Assembly: GCF_020085105.1 (NCBI RefSeq)
Contig: NC_058058.1
Span: forward strand, 9,821,675-9,885,674
DNA length: 64,000 nt
Reading direction: 5' to 3'
DNA from: Siniperca chuatsi
Lineage: Eukaryota; Chordata; Actinopteri; Centrarchiformes; Sinipercidae
The position numbers and the translations under genes are program-made. This document shows positions 39,101 to 49,286 of the stretch, piece after piece. The notes below the pieces were generated by a model. It had not been told where the DNA came from. It did no database searches and worked only from the letters and a program-made list of their open reading frames with translations. Each line of letters opens with the position of its first letter. Positions within the stretch are counted from its first letter, which is position 1.

Positions 39101-42100
39101 TGGTAAGATGTTTTTATTTTGCATGTTCATGAATAGCTAAAATGATTGTAGCTTTTTTGAGGTCGATGTCTATCACAGTTCCCAGGTTAAAGAAAAATTC
39201 AGGTCAGTATAAAGTATATTTATGTCTTAAAGCAATAGTTCAAAATTTTGGGATATTCGCTTTATTGCTGAGAGTTAGATGAGAAGATTGATACCACTCA
39301 TGACCACAGCACCTACCAGCACCTCTTAAGATCTCTAATTAACACGTTATATCTCAAATTAATTTCTTCGCCAACCAGCAGAGACTCCAGGAAGTAACTG
39401 CGCCTGGCCAAGAAATAGTCTGGCACTTAACCCCCATTTAAACCACAATGGATCTTTTTTACACTTTGGTTTTTGTAAGGATTAAACTAAGAAGATATAA
39501 CATGTTCATTGTTGAGCTTTAGCGGTGTTGGTAGGCAGATTTTGTTGCTTTAAAAAGAGCCAGGCTAGTTGTTTCCCCCTATTTCCAGTTGTTATGCTAA
39601 GCTAACCAGCTACTGGCTGTAGCTAAATTTTTATTACAGATATGAGAGTAGTATTGATCTTCTCATCTAACTCTCATTGAATAAGCGAATAAGCATATTT
39701 CAAAAATGTCAAACTTTTCCCTTAAACTTTTTGTCAGAAAGTATATCTTTGTATTTGTTACTCGGGCTGTTGGGAAGTTAATATTCTCAGTCTCATTTTG
39801 TGCCTTTTTAATAACAGGGTGCCAAAATGTGGTGTTGTGCTCTACGACTCTCCTCACTGTGCCCATACTGGATTCCTGTCTACCGATGCCTCTCCACCGC
39901 TTCACCTGGTACCTCAACATCCCCGAGGACAGCGCAGTGGATCTGGCTTCGCCCACAGGGAGTCTCCGACAGTCCCTGCCAGGCCAGGAGTGTAATCAAT
40001 CGGATTCCCTGCATGTGGCAGAGGGAGATGGGTTTTCTGTTGGAGATTTCTGCTTCAATGGAGTCATCCAGAAAGTTCAGGTGCATGCAAACGTCTCCAT
40101 CACAGCCACAGCCCGGGACTTCAGCAAGACCAGGGGGCCTTTTCTCAATGTCAGCTTCACTCAAGAGATCCCAGGTAGGACATGAATATACTGCAGGCTG
40201 CAGCTAAGTATTAATTTAATTTTTACACTCCAGAGCACCATCTTCATTTTAACAGTTTTGTCTGACCAACAGTTCCAAACCCAAAGATATTCAGTTTATT
40301 ATCATATATGTTTATATGTAAAAGACAAGCATCAAATTTTTCTGAGAATTTTTGGCATTTTTGATTGAAAAATTACTGAATTGTTTAATTTTCTGACTAA
40401 TAGATTAATCAACCAATGGTTTTAGCTCTATTATATTTTCCTTTTATTTATGGTTTTAATCAACATTAGAGAGATCTGACACAGATTTTAACAACATGTC
40501 CTCATATATAAACGACAGAATAGGGCGATTGCCATCCCCAAAATGACCGGTGGAGAGTACTAGTGACAGGCAAGTACGGAACGTAAGTCATCTGAACACA
40601 TGGTTAACGTTGTGAAATGGTAGCAGTTTGGTTAGGTTTAGGCAGCAAAACTACTTGGTTAGGTGTAGAAAAAGATCATGGTTTGGGTTAAAATAAATGT
40701 TACATGTGACTTATGTAACATAACTTAAGTAACTTAAAATTTTAAATAAGTCAATGTTGACTTTTTTGGGTTCACAATAAACATAAATATGGGTCATAAT
40801 AAGCTGCTTGCACACTCGACCTATACGCCCGTTTTTCAGGGTGAGCTAGAGTGGACAGATAGCATGGCAGCCACCCACACATGACTTGGGGGAAAATTGT
40901 GGAGAGTAACTGAAGTTGAATAGACCTTTTTCACCTGTCAAACATAGGTGCATTGCATTGCAGTAATTACAGGAACAGAGCTAAAGAGTTAATGTCATTA
41001 GTAACATCTGTGCTTTCCTTGACAAGTCAAAATGTCTGCTGTGAAAAACGCCTGTGGATGGAATTCTTTTGGGGACATTAAAGAAAAAAGGTGCGCTGAC
41101 GCTAACTGGAATATTAGATTAAGGTTGAAATTGTATCTGCGTCTAAAAGGGGGCATGGCAGATGAAGTTTGGGAACAACTGCTGTAACTATCCCTGTGGA
41201 AAACAGGGAAAACCGATTTTAGCCCGTTTGATGTCAAACAAAAAGGTTTTCTTTCCAGATTTACCTTTTTATTTCCAGTATGCGACAGTCACAGATAGAG
41301 AAATCCATTGTTGAAGCCAAGAGTTTCCTTAGAGCTGCAATAATGTGTATTTTATTATTAACAAGGGATCAGATGACTGAAAAAGGTCACTCATGGTGAT
41401 GAACAAACAGAAAATCATCACCCTGCTCATACTCCTCTACAAAGCGTTTTAGTGTCTTTCAGCTCATTGTTTTGGTTTTACTGCCCGCAACTTTTACTGT
41501 TCTGGTTCAGTCTCACTGCTTTAACTGACAAACAGCTCTGATAAACCCACTGCACACTACCTGCCCAGCACCAAACGGCAGACATAGTGAACATAGTGGA
41601 GCATTTAGCAGCTAAAGAAACAGTTACTTCCCTTAATTAGTTCATTCAGACATGACAGAGCTAAAAAGAGAGTGACTATTGGACTTACATTCATCAGGTG
41701 GACACAAACACGGCTTTAAATCAAGGATAATGTCGCTCCATGTCTGCTGGATGTGTAAATAAGCAACTGTTTGCTAACATGTTTTATAAGGTGACAGTCA
41801 ATGTTGTGTTTACAGCTTGTTCCGTTGCCCACAAGTAAACTTAATTGCTTTGATTAACTTTATTATTATCAGTTCTACTTGTTTATCTTCCCCTACACTT
41901 CACCACCAACTGAATGCAGCAAGGTTAGATGTGTTTTTGTTTTGAGTGTTTGTTGACAGAGTTTCTAATGTAGGAAATCAGTAACAGAAGTAGAAGCACT
42001 GTGGATGAGACAGATAAGGATGATTATATAGGCTGCTGCACCAAACATCCAGAATGATGATATTTGACACTGTAGAGCTGACATGATTAGTCGATCAGCA

Positions 42101-45100
42101 GAAAATTAAACCGCAACAATTTTAATTGTCCAATAACTGTTTTAAAATTTTAAACAGTTTAGTTTTAGCTCCTCAAATGTGAATATATGCTGTTTTTCTT
42201 GGTCTTCTATAATAGTAAATTCATTACTTTTGGGTTTTGGCCTGTTTGATAGATAAACAAGACATTTTGAAGACCTTGGGCTGTAGGAAATTGTAATGAA
42301 CATTTTTCACTATTTTTTGACATTTTATAGACCAAACGATTAATTGATTAATTGAGACAATTGTCAGCACATTCATTGATAATGAAAATAATTGTTTGTT
42401 GCATCCCTACTAAAAGGATGTGTCTGCATTCTCCTAAAATGTGTCATGCTGCATGAATATGCTTGATTCCCCACTGTAATTATAGTAAAATAGAGCACAT
42501 TCACTTTATTTTTAAATTCCACACAGGGGCACTATTGTACCACGAATGCTGGAGACACCTTTTAAATTTGTAGACTAGCAGAGATTATTCACCCACATGA
42601 TACAGTACTGACACTCAGCATTATTTCCATCCCTTTTTAGAGACCATTATTTACAGAGTCAGTCCAGGGATGTCGTCTCCGACCCTGCTGGCTACCCCCA
42701 ACTGGCCTCGGGGTATGAGGCCTTCCTCCACCGTATCCTGGATCGTCACTCTACCGAGTCAGTACCAGGCATACATGCAGTTTGTCAACGTCAGCCAGCC
42801 CAAATGCAATGAAGGGCACACCGCCATCAAGGTGAAGATGCTGGGGTACGAGGAGGAGCTCATGAGCCGCAGGGAGGACGAGGCGGCGGAGGACAAGCTG
42901 TTGGTACCACAGAGTTTCTATCTTAACATGGACAACTGTATACCAGAGGAGGGACACTTTGGTGCAGTGACCAAAATTGTTCTGCAGAAGAAGACCAGTA
43001 AGCGAGAAGGACTAATTTTGGCCTTTCGTGTATACAAAAAAAAATCTTTACATTAAATAACTAAAGTAAAGGACTTAATTCTACTCTCTCCTTTTTGCCC
43101 CTACAGATCTCTTGGCCATCCTCCTCGGGATAGCAGGAGCTCTTTTGCTTTTGCTCATAGTGTTGGCTGTTTCATGCATCATCATAAAGTGAGTACACAT
43201 GTAGCAAAACTTTAACATCTGGGCCAGCATTTATCAAACCGTTAAATGTGAGATTATGAACTTAAGTGAAATGAAAAAGTAACAATCCTTCACTTTTACT
43301 CCTACTTGCAAACTTAAAAATAAAAACTATTTAATCAAATTCGGAGGTCTCTTTAGTTGGTTAAGATGCTAAATGGCTACAGTTCAGAGACAGAGGAGAG
43401 CACACCTTCTGAGGGAAAATATCATTGGTCATGTTGAATAATATGTTATCTGAAGTAATATGAATAATTCAGAATAGAGTAGTTTTAGCCTACTATTTGC
43501 AGCTTCTGCTTTCTTGGAATCTGTTAACCCAAAACACGTTTGATAGGACGTTACGCTACTATGGCGAACAGCAAGAATAAAGCTGGCACTGATTTTGTTT
43601 GCAATCACTTGCCATGCATCTTGTCTGCGCTTGTCACTGTGGTACTAAATTCCTTCTTATTATCTGTTTTCTCTGACGCACCTCATCTGTCAGCGGCAGA
43701 ATTTTCCTCCCTGCTCAAGTTTGGTTTTCTTTTTGTTTCCATTTTAGCCAGTTTCCAATAATTTCAGCCCTATTTATACATTTATTTACTACAAATAGGT
43801 TACATTTTTAATTGTTAATTTTGTATTTCCTGCTGGACATATTAAGAATTTTGCACAAATAAAACAAACTTTTAAAAAAAGTAAAAATCACATACAGTAT
43901 GTTTTTACAGAATTACAATTACACAATTTTATTATTATTATTATTTTTTAAATATGGTTGATGTTGAGCAAAACCTTGTGTCTTATTGGCTATTCTTTTA
44001 AGTAAGTTGCTTGATAAATGCATTTTATTCTTTAAGCAAATAACTTTTTTACCTCTATGTTGGCTCTTAAGTGTGGAGTCCTGAAAGTGACAAAATGTTG
44101 TAAAAGATTATCAGACCAGTTAAAAATATAACTGAATACATAAAAAATAATAATAATAATAGTTAAATAATAGATAAATGATACAATGTTTGTCAAGACC
44201 AAAAAAAGAAAACCAAAGAGCTGAAGAATACAATTAGTTAAGTATAAATTTAAGACTAAAATAGTTAATTTTTTTTTAGTCTTCAATTTTTAAGTTTTAA
44301 TTTATTTTATAAAATGATTTGAAAAACTAAACAAAACACTTTTTGCTTTTTTTTACTAACTGATTGGAGGTTAAAGGAAAAGTATAAAGCTTTATATTTC
44401 TTTTTACACTTATTATTTTATACCAACAATATTATTTATTGATGTATTGATGTTTAGTTATATTTTTCACACATATGAAAATGTTTTATTACATTTTGTC
44501 AGGTTTGAGACTCCATACTTAAGCGAAATTCTTAGACGTTTGATGAATATGGGCCTTGGTTTCTATGTGGGTTGGATAAAATATCGTGTTTTTGCATAAA
44601 CTAGTGATATTTATTTGTCTATTTTCTGTAAGATCGGACCTTTCTTATCGTTTGTGGTTTGCCTTGATCTTTTCAAACAGGAAAAGGAAAAAAGACAGGA
44701 TGAACAAGGAGTCATCCATCTACATCCACAAAGAGAACATCTTCCGCCCGGGTGATAGGCACTTCACCAAAACTCGGTCTGACAACGAATCCCACGTCTA
44801 CGACTCCATAGACGACACGATGGTGTACGGCCACCTGCTGGGTGACTCCAGCTACGCCGACAGCATGCAGGACCACTTCAAAGGGATGCAGGTAGACTCT
44901 TATCAAACATTTACAGGTCCCACTGATAGAGAGTTGCCTGTAATCAAAGAACCGGACCACGAGCCCGAGATGGACCACTTCAAGACATTCCTGAACCCAT
45001 CTGAAACTTTCATCCCATCCCGTCCACGCACTCCTATTGCCCGGGAGGACAGCCTCGGCTTCCAGGACCGCAGGATGGTGGACAATGAACTGTACACGTT

Positions 45101-45185
45101 CAAGAGCACAGGTGATATAAACACGATCCGGCTCTCTGGTGTTGACATGGAACCACAAACACCAGTAACAGAGGAATCCTTATAG
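27147..45185 (+). CDS. cdcp1: CUB domain-containing protein 1, expanded (complete, 13 exons)
   Basis: CDCP1 is a type I membrane glycoprotein, a SRC substrate that recruits PKC-delta. Exons: 27147-27210, 30321-30545, 31229-31564, 32348-32563, 33274-33624, 35055-35270, 36064-36420, 37449-37808, 38905-39102, 39818-40174, 42641-42997, 43107-43188 and 44681-45185; 1,207 codons plus stop. Exon 1 encodes a signal peptide (MRLRATCALLGLLFLTVF). Exons 2/3, 4/5, 6/7 and 9/10 are four repeats of a two-exon unit (A, then B with RTFTW and a CxxGxV-type core). Exon 8 (ITASYPREFPDNQQ) and exon 11 (LLATPNWPRGM) are CUB domains. Exon 12 is the transmembrane helix. The tail keeps the tyrosines SIYIHKEN, HVYDSIDDTMVYGHLL and DSYQTFTG, matching human HVYAVIEDTMVYGHLL and DTYRPFQG. 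Human CDCP1 has 836 residues and two A-B units. Intron 5 uses a GC donor. All introns up to exon 12 are phase 1. Confidence 0.95.
27900..28640. repeat. Possible L1-type fragment and CCGATATATC-type repeat
   Basis: Around 27930-28050 weak translated similarity to a LINE-1 ORF2 end is suspected. At 28235-28640, ACCGATATATC and AAGCTCTAGT resemble the ends of a common teleost DNA-element relic. Both calls are tentative. Confidence 0.3.
29440..30010. repeat. GCTAACATG-type teleost repeat, copy 1
   Basis: Carries GAGCTAAATGCTAA, ATGCTAACATGCTGATG, GTATAATGTTTG and ATGGCGCTAGA-like blocks shared with copies at 34095-34440 and from 63825. The ends contain inverted ATGCTAGCAGC motifs, suggesting a DNA element. 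It is split by a SINE at 29737-29916. Confidence 0.6.
29737..29916 (-). mobile_element. tRNA-derived SINE with 14-bp target-site duplication
   Basis: Read on the minus strand it starts GGCCGCCCAGTAG, carries a B-box-like GGGTTTGAATC, then GCATGTCACCCTCCCTCCCA, TTTCCTGTCTCTCTTCAG and an A-rich AATAAAAAAGC tail region. This is a well-known teleost SINE structure. Perfect flanking repeats ACTAAATTTCTTGG lie at 29723-29736 and 29917-29930. Confidence 0.85.
32640..33180. other. cdcp1 intron 4, AT-rich low complexity
   Basis: Dominated by AATAAATA/TATTTATT runs. No exon or identifiable element seen. Confidence 0.7.
34095..34440. repeat. GCTAACATG-type teleost repeat, copy 2
   Basis: Shares TGAGCTAAATGCTAAC, GTTAGCATGCTAATGTTTGG, GTATAATGTTTACCATG and ATGATGGCACTAGATGG with the copies near 29.5 kb and 63.9 kb. 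It lies in cdcp1 intron 5. Confidence 0.65.
34513..34860. repeat. hAT-like element fragment
   Basis: Begins with TAGGGCTGGGATGATTCATC, with CGATGACGGAAATACGTC, and near its right end has CAATCGATTCGATAGGC. It resembles ends of teleost hAT elements; the boundaries are approximate. Confidence 0.45.
38002..38040. repeat. (TAA)n microsatellite
   Basis: Runs of ATA/TAA with a few interruptions, in cdcp1 intron 8. Confidence 0.85.
39231..39721. mobile_element. Palindromic MITE flanked by TTAA, copy 1
   Basis: Long terminal inverted repeats face each other: GAGAGTTAGATGAGAAGATTG at the left and CTTCTCATCTAACTCTC at the right, with CAAAATTTTGGGATATTCGC against AAAAATGTCAAAC. TTAA occurs at both edges (39227-39230 and 39722-39725), as expected for piggyBac-type insertion. 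It lies in cdcp1 intron 9. Confidence 0.75.
40255..40435. repeat. hAT-like MITE fragment (TTAATC type)
   Basis: Shares GTCTGACCAACAGTTCCAAA, ATATTCAGTTTA and TTTTTGGCATTTTTG with the copy at 29184 and ends near AGATTAATCAACCAATGG. It lacks the left end. Confidence 0.6.
42073..42410. mobile_element. hAT-like MITE (TTAATTGATTAATTG type)
   Basis: Starts AGAGCTGACATGATTAGTCG and ends GAAAATAATTGTTTGTTGCA then TCCCTA, the two opposed ends of the family. The internal TTTTGACATTTTATAGACC is typical. It lies in cdcp1 intron 10. Confidence 0.7.
43189..44680. other. cdcp1 intron 12
   Basis: AT-rich intron between the transmembrane and cytoplasmic-tail exons. Many poly(A)/poly(T) runs; no exon or clear mobile element seen. 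Confidence 0.6.
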
Positions 45186-45396
45186 TGTGTTGGGAGAGTA
45201 ACTGCATGATGGACTGCTGTTACTAAATTCTCGTTAAAACACAGAGTATCTCTGGACTGTAATGATGGGAACTTCTGAGCCTCGACCACACTCATGGAAT
45301 CTGAGTTTGATTCTGAAAATGATGTGTATGTCGTCTTTGTCAAAACTCAGACATTTCTAAAGCTTCAAGAGTAGAAGCTGTGATCCTCTACTTTAA

Positions 45397-45959
45397 AGGA
45401 AGTTTGGCATTTTGAGAGATACTCTTTCGCTTTCTTGCTGAGAACAGATCGATTCCATTGTCATGTCTGTCCAGTAAATATAAGGCTACAGCCAGAAGCT
45501 GGTTAGCATAGCATAAAGACTGGAAACGGGGAAAAAACTAGCCTGGCTGTGTTCAAAAGTAACAAAATCCACTTACCAACACCTCTTAAACTCACTAATT
45601 AACACGTTATATCTGTTTAATCTGTATAGTGACTTCCTGTAGTCTTGTCGTCACAGTGAGAGACTCTAGGAAGTCACTGCTTCCAACCAAGAAATAGTCC
45701 AGCACATAACCTTAACTTTGGTTTTTATATGGATTAAACAAATGGGATATAATGTATTAATTAGTGAGCTTAAGTGGTGTTGGTAGGTGGATTTTGTTAC
45801 CTTTGGGCAGATGCAGGCTAGCTGTTTACCCGTTTCCAGTGTTTGTGCTAAGCTAAGCTAACAGCTGCTGGCTGTAGCTTACCGTACAAACATGAGAGTG
45901 ATATCGATCTTCTCCTCTAACTCTCAGCAAGAAAGCAACAAAAATGTCAAACTATTCCT
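45397..45959. mobile_element. Palindromic MITE flanked by TTAA, copy 2, in the cdcp1 3' UTR
   Basis: Same family as 39231-39721: AGTTTGGCATTTTGAGAGAT and TTTCTTGCTGAGA at the left face CTCTCAGCAAGAAAG and AAAATGTCAAACTATTCC at the right. TTAA lies at 45393-45396 and 45960-45963. It sits between the cdcp1 stop and a polyadenylation signal, so it is probably part of the mRNA. Confidence 0.8.
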
Positions 45960-46141
45960 TTAATGTTTGATTTGTTTAGTTTTATTAAATCTAAATGGAT
46001 TCAGGACCAGGGACTATGAAAAAATGTGCAAGTACCTCTGGTTCTTTTGTTTTATAAGTGTTTTTACCGTATATTGTTTACTTGTCTGTTTTTAAGAGAT
46101 TTGGTTTTTCTTTACCTGTAAATACAATGTAGTTTTTTTGC

Positions 46142-46147
46142 AATAAA
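46142..46147 (+). terminator. Candidate cdcp1 polyadenylation signal
   Basis: AATAAA, about 960 bases past the cdcp1 stop, is followed by T/G-rich sequence. It is the best-placed hexamer; use is inferred. Confidence 0.5.
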
Positions 46148-46451
46148 TGCTAGGAATATGGTCTGGTGAGGAAACAGTTTACTTCTTAAGGTAATTACTG
46201 CCATCACACTTAATTTTCCTTCTTATGCTGAAAAAAAAATCACCTTTTTCATTCTGGATGGTGAAAACAACTTCAACCACAGGAACTCTGGCCATGAAAA
46301 ACAGTGTGAAGGAGGGTGTGGCAGACTAAAGATTGTAGTAGTGTGTTTTACTGGAAACCAAAAATGCAGAAGCCAGGTTTACATAGAGCACCACATTTCT
46401 TGCAGATGCAGGTTTTAAATTTGAAATAAAGTCTGCATTTCTGTTTTTGTC

Positions 46452-46572
46452 TTTCAGTTTTGTGCCTTTTGACATTTTGGGAAACAACCACTCTCTTGCT
46501 GAGTTAGATGAGAAGATTGATAACAATCAACAGGAAAGCAATGAAAGCGTATCTCCCAAAACTTTTCCTTCA
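46452..46572. repeat. Short hairpin derivative of the TTAA MITE
   Basis: TTTTGACATTTTGGGAAACA with TTAGATGAGAAGATTG is followed within about 100 bases by the inverted end AAAGCGTATCTCCCAAAACT. It looks like an internally deleted copy of the family at 39231 and 45397. Confidence 0.55.
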
Positions 46573-46795
46573 AGAAATTACAATAGAGGAATGGGTTTTC
46601 ATAGTTTATTGATTTTTCAGGTTACATCTGGCTAGACGTTATAGGAGACTACAAGACCAGCAAACTGAAATAATCTCTTGAAAGAATGTAGTTATTTTTT
46701 TCTGTTAATGCAATATCACTTATAATTCTGGCTCCATGTGAGTCTTGTCATTAAAATACAGTAGGCTAGTTGTAAAGGGATGCCTGAGTTTAAAC

Positions 46796-47207
46796 CAGTG
46801 GTTCTCAACCAGTGAGTCATGGAGCTGCTGTAATTGAGGTGTGGATGTGTGGAAATAATGGAAAGTTACACCCAGTTTTTACATTTGTGAAAGGTGCCAG
46901 CAACTACACACACCTTTTGAACATCCGATATAAAGCTATGTTTTGAAATTATTGGAAAAATTATCTTGTTTTTGTTTTTAAAGAGAAGGCAGAAATCATG
47001 GATTCCTTTGGAGATGATGTCCTACAATCTCTCACTTATTATAGATTGAACTGTTCTTCCTGGTTGTATTGTGACCACAAGGAATGCTGCAAATGACATA
47101 TCACCAGATCACTTTAGTCAAAAATAACAAATATCGCTGTCCCATGCAAACTGACTGACTCCTAGATCAGAATTTAGTCCCGATGCAAAACCAGCTGAGA
47201 ACCACTG
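46796..47207. mobile_element. hAT MITE with CAGTGGTTCTCA ends and 8-bp duplication
   Basis: The 412-bp element has terminal inverted repeats CAGTGGTTCTCA and TGAGAACCACTG. It is flanked by GTTTAAAC (46788-46795) and GTTTAAAA (47208-47215), an 8-bp target duplication with one difference, as hAT transposases make. No coding capacity. Confidence 0.85.
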
Positions 47208-47309
47208 GTTTAAAACTCCTTTTAGAATAGCAGGCAGAGTGGCATTGCAGCAAGAGCACACAGTGAAAGCAGCTATAACCATGCGCAGTCTATGATGAGA
47301 TAAAGGTGA

Positions 47310-49196
47310 TCAAACAATGTTGAACTGGCAGACGGAGGGCTTCTCCTCACGACAGTTCTCATCAAACCACTTCCCACGGGCGGCCCCGGACAGGACGGCG
47401 CAGTTATGTAACTGGCCACCGTCCGGCTGAGGGGATCGGTTGTTGGACGTGTCCCAGTTTTTGTATATAAGGCTGAAGCCGGTCTGGTCCACCCAGGTGC
47501 CCTCAGTCGTCATGTCGTTGATGCCCAGCCAGATCTGCTCATCTGGGCCGATGCTCTGGCGGATGTAATCTCTGAGCTGGTCATTCTCATCGCTGGATGT
47601 GGGCGTACCGAGGACACCGCCCAGGGAGTTACAGTCTTCACTGGCAGTATGATAGCTTTTTCTCACAGGGTCAGCCAAGAGACATTTGCCATGGATCTTT
47701 ATGCCTTTCAAACAGACTGAAGAGAAACATAAAAGAGGGCAGATGGTTAAATAGATGTGATCAATGATGTGTCATATACAGTTATCCCGTTATCTCTGAG
47801 AGCTGTCCTTTGGTAATAGAAATAAAAGTAGTCCTGTGGTATTTTGGAGACAGTACATAAGCACAGTATCTTCAGAGATAATGAGCAACATGATGAAATT
47901 TTTTTCTGTACTGTAGATTTTTGGACAACTGGATATCATTTTGTGTTCTGAACAAGAGATCAGACACAGGTTTGCCATGTGTTGTCCAGATTAAAACTTG
48001 CAGTTTCAAAAACTGCACATGTATACCATCTGTCTTAGTTTTTAAGAGAAGCATACCTCAGACTATTGACCAACTTGAATACATATTTTGTGCACTGAAG
48101 AATTAAGCTCATGTCACGCTATCAATAATATTCACACCTTAAAACATTCACGTTGTAATCCACTGCAGACAGAAGACAAAGTGTTTGTCTTTATTACAAA
48201 TGTGATACTGTTGGCTGCTTGCACACCTCCACAGGTGATCATAAAGTAGGTTCAGCCACAGAGTTGCATGTCTAAGGCTCGAAAGACTTCAGCAGGGGTT
48301 TAAACCTGGCTAATCTGCAAGTCTAACTCAGATTTTATCTGAACCATGACGGATTAACTGTTAGAGCGCCTGGTGGCAAAACAATTGTTAGGCCCCTACT
48401 GACCCCCCACCTGTCTCCTGGCCCCAAGCTTCCTGTGTGTCAATGACTACATGGTAACTTGATTAAAACAACTTTATTAAGGAATATGCACCACAAGAGC
48501 ACAATATACACAAAAACAATTAAGCTTGTGGTTCCAAAATCATGCCTTGTCTCTAAGGGTGACCGGGCCTTTGCCGTCAAAAAGGATTGCAAATTCCTAC
48601 ACAAATTGAGCAATAACTCATATTATGCACGACTGATTGACACACAGTTAGTGTGGGGCTTTTGGGGTAGTTGCCCCTTTTGCCCCGTTGGTAATAAAAC
48701 CTGGTGTTAGGAGACTTTTGGATAATTCCATTCCTTTATCAAACAAGATCAAATTTTCTCACCTGTCTGCAGGGCTTGTTGTTCCTTCAGTAGGTTGAGC
48801 TCTTGCACGATGTCGTTGATCTGTTTCTGTAGCGCCTCAATGGCAGCATCCTTTGTTGTATCTTGATTCCAGCAACACCAGAGACACAAGGAAACTCATC
48901 AGGTGTTTGTGCATGCTCAGTGATGAAAGAATAACTGACAAATGTTTATAATAATTTCTTGTTTCAAGGAGATTTGAGCACATGATTATATAGAAAACAT
49001 GCTGTTTAAAGAAAAATTTGAAAATTCTATTTGATAGTGATCTCTTAAACAACTCAATGTAACAAATATGATCCTACAGATCACCTGTTTTCCATCTACC
49101 TTTTTTCACTTGCTTCTTCTTTGGTGGAGTCTGCTGAAACGAGCAGTTCACCAGTAGTAGTACTCCCAGCAGCACACACACTCCTTTGAACTCCAT
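47310..49196 (-). CDS. clec3b: Tetranectin, C-type lectin domain family 3 member B (complete, three exons)
   Basis: Tetranectin is a secreted trimeric C-type lectin that binds plasminogen kringle 4 and is found in plasma and bone matrix. Exons: 49100-49196 (ATG at 49196), 48763-48861 and 47310-47716, introns in phase 1, giving 200 aa (human 202). Exon 1: signal peptide MEFKGVCVLLGVLLLVNCS followed by a lysine-rich stretch (KKKQVKK). Exon 2: trimerising coiled coil ending LLKEQQALQT, nearly identical to human. Exon 3: the lectin domain, with SYHTASEDCNSLGGVLGTP, IWLGINDMTTEGTWVD, YKNWDT, QPDGG, NCAVLSGAARGKWFDENC and VCQFNIV. The three-exon layout and neighbours (exosc7 on the same strand, cdcp1 opposed) match the human locus. 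Confidence 0.97.
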
Positions 49197-49240
49197 GGTT
49201 AGACCAGTTGAATGAGGCTGCTCCAACGTGGATGCTGCAA

Positions 49241-49248
49241 TTTATATA
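49241..49248 (-). promoter_or_regulatory. Candidate clec3b TATA box
   Basis: The minus strand reads TATATAAA about 45 bases upstream of the clec3b ATG, which would give a very short 5' UTR. A GA microsatellite lies immediately upstream. Confidence 0.5.
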
Positions 49249-49249
49249 T

Positions 49250-49286
49250 CTCTCTCTCACTCTCTCTCTCTCTCTCTCTCTCTCTC
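49250..49286. repeat. (TC)n microsatellite upstream of clec3b
   Basis: About 18 TC units with one interruption. On the clec3b strand this is a GA tract directly upstream of the TATA-like sequence. Confidence 0.95.
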
